In this document: one piece after another, positions 57,781 to 64,000 of the stretch
Layout: each line of letters starts with the position of its first letter
Position numbering within the stretch: the first letter of the stretch is position 1
Assembly (NCBI RefSeq): GCF_016909575.1
Contig: NZ_JAFBGA010000015.1
Span: 1 to 64,000 of the forward strand
Direction: 5' to 3'
Source of the DNA: Streptomyces sp. HB132
GTDB lineage: Bacteria > Actinomycetota > Actinomycetes > Streptomycetales > Streptomycetaceae
Length of the DNA: 64,000 bases
Notes under the pieces: model-generated
What the model was told of the DNA's origin: nothing
Database searches by the model: none
The model's input: only the letters and a program-made list of their open reading frames with translations
Translations under genes and position numbers: made by a program

Positions 57781-59460
57781 TTACTTGGCGGGCTTCAGGT
57801 TCAGCACGACTTCCAGCGCGTCGGGCTGGGTGTGCTGCGGTGCTGCGTACGGGTCTTCCTCCGTGGGCCAGCCGACCCAGTTCTTCGTGGAGTACTCGGC
57901 GCCGATCGGGGCCGCGGCCGTCGGGATGACGGGCGCCTGCTCGACCATGATCTTCTGGAGCGTGTTCATGGCCTCGGTGCGCGTCGGGTCGTCCGTGGCG
58001 TTGGCGTACTCCTTCAGCGCGGCGGTGGCCTCGGGGCTCTTGAAGCGGCCGAAGTTGCCGAGCTGGGAGGTCTTGCCGACCGGCTGGAGGATCGCCCCGT
58101 CCATGATGTTCTGGTACATGTCGTAGGGCGTGGCGCCGCTGTTGGTCCAGTGCAGGGTGGCGTCGAAGTTGCCGGTGGCCACGTCGGTGCCCCAGGCCTC
58201 GGCGGTCTGCGTCTTGACCTTGGCCGCGATGCCGATCTGCTTGATGTTGTCCTTGATGATGGACAGCCCGGTGATGTAGTCGTTCCAGCCGGCCGGGTCG
58301 GTGAAGGTCAGCTCGACCGGCTTGCCGCTGGGGTCCTTGAGGACGCCGCCGCTGAGCTTGAACCCGGCGTCCATGAGGAGGGCCTTGGCGCCGTCCACGT
58401 CGGGCTTCGTGGTGGCGTTCTTGTACTCCGGCGCGAGGAAGGGCGCACCGGCGGGCAGCGGGATGCCGGTCGGGTTGCTGATCTCCGGGTAGAGGGTCGC
58501 CTGGGCCTGCACGTGGATCGCCTTGCGGTCGACGACCATGGCCATCGCCTTGCGCAGGGCCGGGTTGTCGAACGGCTTGCGGGCGGTGTTGAACCACAGG
58601 CCGTGGATGCCGAGCCCGGAGGGGAACCAGAGCTTGTGGTTCTTCGGGTCCTTGGCGACGTACAGCTGCTTGTAGTTCGGCATGAAGACGAACGACCACT
58701 CGACCTTGCCGTTGGCCAGGGCCGTGGTCGCCGCGCTGTTGTCGTTGTACGCGGTGTAGCGCAGCTCCTTGACCTTGGTCTCGCCCTTCCAGTAGGTGGG
58801 CGTGGCCGTCAGGGTGGTGGTCTGCGGTGTGAACGTCTTCAGCTTGTAGGGGCCGGAGCCGACCGGGGTGCGGTTCGGCCAGGTCTCCGGGTTCTCGACC
58901 TTCTCCCAGATGTGCTTGGGGACGACGTAGGTCGTGATGATCTTGTTCTGGTTGACGAACTGCGATTCCTTGAAGGTCAGGACGACCTTCTCGCCGTCGA
59001 CCTTGATGCCGTCGTACGGGATGCCGTTGCCGTTCAGCGCCGGGTGCTTCTTCAGCAGCTCGAAGGTGAACGCGACGTCGGCGGCGGTCAGCGGTTTGCC
59101 GTCGGCCCACTCGGCCCGCTTGTCGAGCGTGAACGTGAGCTTGGTGAAGTTCGACTCCCAGTCCCACGCGGTCGCCAGCCACGGGTCCGCCTTGTCGGTG
59201 GGCCGGATCTGGTTCGTCATCGCCAGCGGCTCGTAGATCATGAAGCGGTAGCCGAGGGTGGCGCTCGCCGAGGTCGCGAGGAACGGGTTGCTGTTGTTCG
59301 TCTGCGGCCCGTCCGGCTTGCCGAGGGTCAGCACGCCGGATGCACCGGCGCCACCCCCCTTGTTGGCGCCCGAGTTGGCTGACGAGCAGCCGACGGCGAG
59401 CGCGACCACGGCGGTGGCGACTGAGAGCGCTCTCAGGGTGTGACGACGGCGTACGGACAT
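57781..59460 (-). CDS. Family 5 solute-binding lipoprotein, probably binding beta-gluco-oligosaccharides
   Basis: This 559-aa family 5 extracellular solute-binding protein has its lipobox at LAVGC (C25). It keeps the family signature (PWLATAWDWESNFTKLTFTLDKRAEWADGKPLTAADVAFTFELL). Family 5 covers peptide carriers and also cello-/laminari-oligosaccharide carriers such as those of Thermotoga. The surrounding GH1, GH3 and GH30 genes favour sugars. GGAG lies 6 nt before the ATG at 59460. Codons 8-13 contain the palindrome at 59422-59435, so repressor bound there would block transcription just inside the gene. Confidence 0.88.
   Translation of the reverse strand: MSVRRRHTLRALSVATAVVALAVGCSSANSGANKGGGAGASGVLTLGKPDGPQTNNSNPFLATSASATLGYRFMIYEPLAMTNQIRPTDKADPWLATAWDWESNFTKLTFTLDKRAEWADGKPLTAADVAFTFELLKKHPALNGNGIPYDGIKVDGEKVVLTFKESQFVNQNKIITTYVVPKHIWEKVENPETWPNRTPVGSGPYKLKTFTPQTTTLTATPTYWKGETKVKELRYTAYNDNSAATTALANGKVEWSFVFMPNYKQLYVAKDPKNHKLWFPSGLGIHGLWFNTARKPFDNPALRKAMAMVVDRKAIHVQAQATLYPEISNPTGIPLPAGAPFLAPEYKNATTKPDVDGAKALLMDAGFKLSGGVLKDPSGKPVELTFTDPAGWNDYITGLSIIKDNIKQIGIAAKVKTQTAEAWGTDVATGNFDATLHWTNSGATPYDMYQNIMDGAILQPVGKTSQLGNFGRFKSPEATAALKEYANATDDPTRTEAMNTLQKIMVEQAPVIPTAAAPIGAEYSTKNWVGWPTEEDPYAAPQHTQPDALEVVLNLKPAK
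59422..59435. promoter_or_regulatory. Intragenic LacI-family operator TGAGAGCGCTCTCA
   Basis: This perfect palindrome is identical to the site at 1033-1046 before the GH64 gene. It lies 25 nt inside the solute-binding-protein coding region, downstream of the start codon, a roadblock position. The adjacent LacI protein is the obvious ligand. Confidence 0.8.
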
Positions 59461-59601
59461 GGCGACTCCAGGAGGACTGCGGGTCTGGGAGATCCGGTGG
59501 CGGGCAGCGCTCGACGCGCCGGGTGCGGGCGGTGCGGGTGGTGCGGGTCGCCGTGCGGCGGGTTCGGGGATGCGGACGGGTGACCGGCGGGGCCGGGTCC
59601 G

Positions 59602-60576
59602 TTACGGCGCCGAGTGGCGCACGACCAGTTCGGTGGGCAGCACGACCGGTCCGTCCGGTACGGCGGTGCCGCCGAGGCGGGAGAGCAGCAGGCGGGCCGC
59701 CGCCTCGCCCATCTGCCGGGTGGGCTGACGCACGGTGGTCAGCGGCGGTTCGGTGTGTTCGGCCATCGGGATGTCGTCGAAGCCGATCACCGCGATGTCG
59801 TCGGGTACACGGCGGCCGGCGGCTCTCAGAGCGCGCAGGACCCCGGCCGCACTGATGTCGTTGTGAGCGAAGACCGAGTCGAACTCCGTTCCCGCCGCCA
59901 GGAGTTCCTCCACGACGAGACGGCCCCGGCGTTCGGTGAAGTTCCCGTCCAGGACCAGGTCGGTGGGCAGGACCGAACGGAATCCCGCGAGCCGGTCGCG
60001 TACGCAGCCGAAGTGCCTCGGCCCGGTGAGGACCAGGGGTCTGGTGCGCCCCGCGGCCCGCAGGTGGCGGGCCGCCGATGCGCCCCCCTCGTGATTGGTG
60101 GTCACGACGGAGGGGAATTCCGGGTGGTGGCCCCGGTCGTCGATGAGAACGATCGGCAGACCGGACCGGTGGAGCGCGGTGAGCCGTTCGAGCGTGTTCT
60201 CCGGTTCGACGACGACGAGCCCGTCGAAGGCGCGCGCCGACACCTGGCTGGTGAAGCGCTCGACGGATTCCGCACCCCGGTTGCAGGTGAAGAGCAGCAG
60301 CCCGTAGTCGGCGACCTCGACCGTGTCGACGACTCCCTGAAGCACTTCCCCCATCCACGGCCAGGCCAGTGAGGGCACCAGCATGCCGACGGTACGGCTG
60401 CTGCCACGGGCCAGCCCGACCGCACCCGAACTGGGCACGTAGCCGAGATCTGCGATCACTTCACGAACGCGGGCGGCTGTCGAACCGTCCACTTCGCCCT
60501 TGAGGTTGATGACCCGCGAGACGGTCGTCTTGCTGACGCCGGCCTCGCGGGCGACATCGGCGATGGTGACACGCAA
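59602..60576 (-). CDS. LacI-family transcriptional regulator of the beta-glucan locus
   Basis: This 324-aa LacI/GalR regulator has an N-terminal HTH (VTIADVAREAGVSKTTVSRVINLKGEVDGSTAARVREVIADLGYVPS) followed by a periplasmic-binding-like effector domain with VGMLVPSLAWPWMGEVLQGV and DIAVIGFDDIPMAEHTEPPLTTVRQP. I place the start at the TTG 60576, preceded by GGAGG at 5 nt; the TTG at 60594 would add six residues. It probably represses the transporter operon, the GH64 gene and possibly GH30 until a beta-gluco-oligosaccharide is sensed. Its promoter region holds the 26-bp palindrome at 60622-60647. Confidence 0.9.
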   Translation of the reverse strand: MRVTIADVAREAGVSKTTVSRVINLKGEVDGSTAARVREVIADLGYVPSSGAVGLARGSSRTVGMLVPSLAWPWMGEVLQGVVDTVEVADYGLLLFTCNRGAESVERFTSQVSARAFDGLVVVEPENTLERLTALHRSGLPIVLIDDRGHHPEFPSVVTTNHEGGASAARHLRAAGRTRPLVLTGPRHFGCVRDRLAGFRSVLPTDLVLDGNFTERRGRLVVEELLAAGTEFDSVFAHNDISAAGVLRALRAAGRRVPDDIAVIGFDDIPMAEHTEPPLTTVRQPTRQMGEAAARLLLSRLGGTAVPDGPVVLPTELVVRHSAP

Positions 60577-60621
60577 CGGAGCCTCCGGGGGCAAGGCAGG
60601 ACAGGGGTCGGGTCGGGACTT

Positions 60622-60647
60622 CGGTACCGGTTCCGGAACCGGTACCG
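60622..60647. promoter_or_regulatory. Perfect 26-bp palindrome in the lacI-GH30 intergenic region
   Basis: The half-site CGGTACCGGTTCC is followed directly by its exact complement GGAACCGGTACCG. It lies 46 nt before the lacI start and about 210 nt before GH30. It differs from the 14-bp operators, so it may be an autoregulatory site or bind another protein. Confidence 0.6.
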
Positions 60648-60745
60648 GCGTTGCGGCTGGAGTTAACCGCGCCGGAACAGAGGCGTCAATACTTCACGCC
60701 GAGATTTGGTCCGTACCCATGATCGAAGCAGCTCCGCAAGGGCTT

Positions 60746-60764
60746 TCGTTCATTTCTTGAACGA
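60746..60764. promoter_or_regulatory. Inverted repeat TCGTTCA-TTTCT-TGAACGA upstream of GH30
   Basis: Two perfect 7-bp arms flank a 5-nt spacer, about 92 nt before the GH30 start. Size and place suit an operator or promoter element; the binding protein is unknown. Confidence 0.45.
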
Positions 60765-60856
60765 GCGAACCTCTTGACGCGAGCACGTAAGAGCAGTTCA
60801 CTCACGGCTCGTTCGACGGCACATCCCCCACGTCCCTGCCGAGAAAGGCAGCAGCC

Positions 60857-62725
60857 ATGATTCGGACAAGCAGAACGGCGAGGGTCCTCGTCGCGACGGC
60901 GCTCGCGACCGCGGGACTGGCCGGGCTCTCCTCCGGCACCGCGCAGGCCGCCGGCGAGACCGTGAACATCGTGCTGACCACCACGGACGACTCCGGTGGC
61001 CGTCACGTCACCCGCGGCCTCCAGGCGCAGACGCCGACCGCCTTCGGCGCCGGCAACGGCGGTTCCGGCACGAACATCACGGTGGACGAGAACACCCGCT
61101 ACCAGACGTTCACCGGCGGCGGCGCCTCGTTCACGGACACGGCGGCGTGGCTGATGAAGGGCAGCGGGGCACTGAGCCAGGCGACCCGCGACGCGACGAT
61201 GAAGAAGCTCTTCTCCCCCACCGACGGCATCGGGCTGTCGTTCGTACGCAACCCGATGGGCGGATCCGACCTGGCCCGGTTCGGATACACCTACGACGAC
61301 ATGCCGGCCGGGCAGACGGACCCGGACCTCGCGAACTTCTCGATCGCACACGATCTGCAGGACGTGCTGCCGCTCACGAAGCAGGCCCGACAGCTCAATC
61401 CGGCCCTGACGACGGTCGCCTCCCCGTGGACGGCGCCGGCCTGGATGAAGGACAACGGGCAGCTGAACGGCGGCTGGCTGAAGGCCGAGAACTACGGCGC
61501 CTACGCGAACTACTTCGTGAAGTACCTCCAGGCGTGGAAGGACCAGGGCGTCCCGGTCGACTACGTCACAGCGCAGAACGAACCCACCTGTTGCTCCGGC
61601 TATCCGTCGATGAGCTGGAACGGCTCGGGCCTGGCCTACTTCACCAAGAGCGAGCTGCTGCCGAAGCTCCAGTCGGCGGGCCTGGCCACCAAGGTGCTGG
61701 CGCACGACTGGAACTGGGACACCTACGACGCCTACGCCGCCCAGACGGTCGACGACGCCGCGGTGCGCAGCCACCCGAACTTCGGCGGGATCGCCTGGCA
61801 CGGCTACGGCGGCGACGTCGCGAAGCAGACGGCGGTCCACGACCGGTACCCGCAGCTGGACGCCTTCCAGACCGAGCACTCGGGCGGTACGTGGATCGCC
61901 GACCAGCAGCGCGAGGACATGCTGAACATCATCGACTACACCCGCAACTGGGCGAAGTCAGTGACCAAGTGGTCGCTCGCCGTCGACCAGAACCGCGGCC
62001 CGCACAACGGTGGTTGCGGCACCTGCGACGGGCTGGTCACCGTGCACAACGGGGACAGCAGGCACGGTCAGGTGGACTACACGATCGAGTACTACACGAT
62101 GGGCCACCTGACGAAGTACGTCAGGCCGGGCGCCACCCGCGTCGCCTCCACCGCAAGCTCCACCGTGCCCAACGTGGCCTGGCGCAACCCGGACGGTTCG
62201 AAGGCCCTGATCGCCTACAACGGCTCGGCGTCGGCCCAGCAGGTCACCGTCAACTGGGGCGGGCAGAAGTTCACCTACGCGCTGCCGGGCCGCACCTCGG
62301 CGACGTTCACCTGGTCGGGCACCCAGTCCGGTTCCCCGGGCAGCAGCGGCGCGCTCGCCGGGCCCGGCGGCAAGTGCCTGGACGCGACGGGCGGCACCGG
62401 TGCCGACGGGACCCCGGTCCAGATCTGGGACTGCACCAGCGCGGCCAACCAGAAGTGGACGGTCGTGGGCGACGGCTCGGTGAAGGTGCTCGGCGCGTGT
62501 CTGGACGTCACGTCGGGCTCGACGGCCGACGGAGCAAAGGTCCAGCTGTACACGTGCAACGGTTCGGGCGCGCAGCGCTGGACGTACGACGCCTCGACGG
62601 GCGACGTGGTCAACACGGCGGCGGACAAGTGTCTGGACGTGACCGACCGGTCCACGGCGAACGGCACCCGCGTCCAGATCTGGACGTGTACCGGAGCCGC
62701 CAACCAGAAGTGGCAGCTCCGGTAA
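60857..62725 (+). CDS. Secreted GH30 glycoside hydrolase with CBM13 (ricin-type) domain
   Basis: This 622-aa secreted enzyme has a signal peptide (1-31). The GH30 catalytic domain (about 70-480) has acid/base AQNEPT (E242) and nucleophile QTEHSGG (E340). A C-terminal ricin-B/CBM13 trefoil (about 495-622) has three QxW-type repeats (ANQKWTV, AQRWTYD, ANQKWQL). GH30 includes beta-1,6-glucanases, glucosylceramidases and galactanases. With GH64 and the LacI transporter locus, beta-1,6-glucanase activity on fungal glucan is the best guess. GAGAAAGG precedes the ATG at 60857. It is divergent from the lacI gene and converges on cimA with only 9 nt between stops. Confidence 0.9.
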   Translation: MIRTSRTARVLVATALATAGLAGLSSGTAQAAGETVNIVLTTTDDSGGRHVTRGLQAQTPTAFGAGNGGSGTNITVDENTRYQTFTGGGASFTDTAAWLMKGSGALSQATRDATMKKLFSPTDGIGLSFVRNPMGGSDLARFGYTYDDMPAGQTDPDLANFSIAHDLQDVLPLTKQARQLNPALTTVASPWTAPAWMKDNGQLNGGWLKAENYGAYANYFVKYLQAWKDQGVPVDYVTAQNEPTCCSGYPSMSWNGSGLAYFTKSELLPKLQSAGLATKVLAHDWNWDTYDAYAAQTVDDAAVRSHPNFGGIAWHGYGGDVAKQTAVHDRYPQLDAFQTEHSGGTWIADQQREDMLNIIDYTRNWAKSVTKWSLAVDQNRGPHNGGCGTCDGLVTVHNGDSRHGQVDYTIEYYTMGHLTKYVRPGATRVASTASSTVPNVAWRNPDGSKALIAYNGSASAQQVTVNWGGQKFTYALPGRTSATFTWSGTQSGSPGSSGALAGPGGKCLDATGGTGADGTPVQIWDCTSAANQKWTVVGDGSVKVLGACLDVTSGSTADGAKVQLYTCNGSGAQRWTYDASTGDVVNTAADKCLDVTDRSTANGTRVQIWTCTGAANQKWQLR

Positions 62726-62734
62726 CGGGCGGCG

Positions 62735-64000
62735 TCAGTCCGTCGGTTCCACACCGGCCCGCAGCAGGCCGTAGGTGTACGCGTCCTCCAGGGCCTGCCA
62801 GGACGCGGCGATGACGTTCTCGGCCACGCCGACCGTCGACCAGTCACCGGATCCGTCACCCGTGGTCACCAGGACGCGGGTGGTGGATTCGGTGCCGGTG
62901 CGGCCTTCCAGGATGCGGACCTTGTAGTCGACCAGCTCCAGCTTGGCGAGCTGCGGGTAGATCCGCTCCAGGCCGACGCGCAGCGCCCGGTCCAGGGCGT
63001 TGACCGGGCCGTTGCCCTCGGCGGTGGCGACGATCCGCTCGCCCTTGGCCCACAGCTTCACGGTCGCCTCGTTGGCGTGGCTGCCGTCGGGACGGTCCTC
63101 GACGATGGCCCGCCAGGACTCGACGCGGAAGTAGCGGCGCGGCCGTCCCTCGACCTCGGCGCGCAGCAGCAGCTCGAAGGAGGCGTCGGCCGCCTCGTAG
63201 GTGTAGCCCTTGAGTTCACGCTCCTTGACCCGCTCGACGACCCGGCCGACGAGTGCGCGGTCGTCCCCCAGGTCGATGCCGAGTTCCTTGCCCTTGAGCT
63301 CGATGGAAGCCCGGCCCGCCATGTCGGAGACGAGCATCCGCATGGTGTTGCCGACGCGCTCCGGGTCGATGTGCTGGTAGAGGTCCGGGTCGACCTTGAT
63401 CGCGGAGGCGTGCAGTCCCGCCTTGTGCGCGAACGCGGAGACACCCACGTAGGGCTGATGGGTGGAGGGCGTGAGGTTGACGACCTCCGCGATGGCGTGG
63501 GAGATACGGGTCATCTCGGCGAGCGCGCCCTCGGGCAGGACGGTCTTGCCGTACTTGAGTTCCAGCGCCGCGACGACGGGGAAGAGGTTGGCGTTGCCGA
63601 CCCGCTCGCCGTAACCGTTGGCGGTGCACTGCACGTGGGTGGCGCCCGCGTCCACCGCGGCCAGGGTGTTGGCGACGGCGCAGCCCGTGTCGTCCTGGGC
63701 GTGGATGCCGAGCCGGGCTCCGGTGTCGGCGAGGACGGTGGCGACGACGGCCTGGACCTGGGCGGGCAGCATCCCACCGTTGGTGTCGCAGAGGATGACG
63801 ACGTCGGCGCCGGCCTCGTGGGCGGTGCGCACGACCGCCTTGGCGTACTCGGCGTCTGCACGGTAGCCGTCGAAGAAGTGCTCGCAGTCGACGAAGACTC
63901 GGCGGCCCTGCTCCCGGAGGTGGGTGACGGTGTCGCGGACCATCTCCAGGTTCTCGTCCAGGGTGGTGCGCAGGGCCAGTTCCACATGGCGGTCGTGGGA
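62735..64000 (-). CDS. cimA: Citramalate synthase, N-terminus outside window
   Basis: This is the C-terminal 421 residues of a citramalate synthase/2-isopropylmalate synthase-family enzyme. Visible are the barrel motifs DCEHFFDGYRADAEYA, ILCDTNGGMLPAQV, IHAQDDTGCAVANTLAAVDAG and VQCTANGYGERVGNANLF, then the LeuA-type regulatory dimer domain (about the last 130 residues here). CimA condenses pyruvate and acetyl-CoA to (R)-citramalate, a threonine-independent route to 2-ketobutyrate for isoleucine. The ECEHFFDGY-like and THQPYVGVSAFAHKAG motifs fit CimA rather than LeuA. The frame is open to the window edge, so the start lies beyond 64000. Confidence 0.9.
   Translation of the reverse strand, partial: SHDRHVELALRTTLDENLEMVRDTVTHLREQGRRVFVDCEHFFDGYRADAEYAKAVVRTAHEAGADVVILCDTNGGMLPAQVQAVVATVLADTGARLGIHAQDDTGCAVANTLAAVDAGATHVQCTANGYGERVGNANLFPVVAALELKYGKTVLPEGALAEMTRISHAIAEVVNLTPSTHQPYVGVSAFAHKAGLHASAIKVDPDLYQHIDPERVGNTMRMLVSDMAGRASIELKGKELGIDLGDDRALVGRVVERVKERELKGYTYEAADASFELLLRAEVEGRPRRYFRVESWRAIVEDRPDGSHANEATVKLWAKGERIVATAEGNGPVNALDRALRVGLERIYPQLAKLELVDYKVRILEGRTGTESTTRVLVTTGDGSGDWSTVGVAENVIAASWQALEDAYTYGLLRAGVEPTD

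Overview
This window is a high-GC actinobacterial chromosome segment and almost certainly Streptomyces. The evidence is strong third-position GC bias, rare TTA codons confined to a few genes, CebR-type and DmdR/IdeR-type operators, a Streptomyces-style contractile injection system (CIS), and many secreted glycoside hydrolases. No rRNA, tRNA, CRISPR array, insertion sequence or prophage integrase was seen. All calls come from reading the sequence and recognising families; no database search was run.

Layout. 0-6 kb: the N-terminal part of an acyl-CoA carboxylase beta subunit (minus), a Tat-exported GH64 beta-1,3-glucanase, an amidohydrolase, a small secreted M15-like peptidase and a YceI protein. 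5.7-8.2 kb: a methyltransferase/thioredoxin-reductase-like operon behind a broken anti-sigma-type ATPase remnant. 8.2-12.3 kb: a lipoprotein, an ECF-type sigma factor with a membrane and Pro/Ala tail next to a small Gly-Gly leader peptide (RiPP-precursor-like), and an SMI1/KNR4-like protein facing a 150-aa orphan. 12.5-15.5 kb: a CBM2-GH5 cellulase under a perfect CebR box and a transglycosylase/M23 wall hydrolase, both with a TTA codon near the start.

15.5-40.7 kb is the centrepiece, a contractile injection system. A tightly overlapping minus-strand operon (29.6 to 15.6 kb) encodes sheath, tube, a 160-aa assembly protein, a 52-aa protein, a 1270-aa disordered protein, a second tube protein, a LysM tube-end protein, spike/hub, gp25, gpJ-like and gpI-like baseplate proteins, and a zinc-ribbon/transmembrane/glycan-binding membrane protein resembling CisA. 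A second minus-strand block (34.4-31.6 kb) carries the DUF4255 cap protein and the AAA+ ATPase. Between them a plus-strand gene encodes another membrane protein with cytoplasmic Ig-like domains. Two LuxR-type regulators, one with a TTA codon, and a DUF4157 (eCIS-core) protein with an SR-rich tail flank the system. No separate PAAR tip or tail-fibre gene was found, as expected of a cytoplasmic Streptomyces CIS rather than a secreted one.

41-47.6 kb: a DUF4097 lipoprotein, polyphosphate kinase 2, and a ferric-siderophore ABC importer (binding protein, two permeases, ATPase) under iron boxes, with a divergent flavoprotein. 47.7-62.7 kb: a beta-glucan utilisation locus. A LacI regulator, an Opp/Dpp-type sugar importer, a GH1 and a GH3 beta-glucosidase lie on the minus strand and a GH30-CBM13 hydrolase is divergent. 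A 14-bp palindrome in the solute-binding-protein gene is identical to one upstream of the GH64 gene 58 kb away, suggesting one LacI regulon for extracellular beta-1,3/1,6-glucan breakdown, uptake and hydrolysis. The window ends inside citramalate synthase (cimA).
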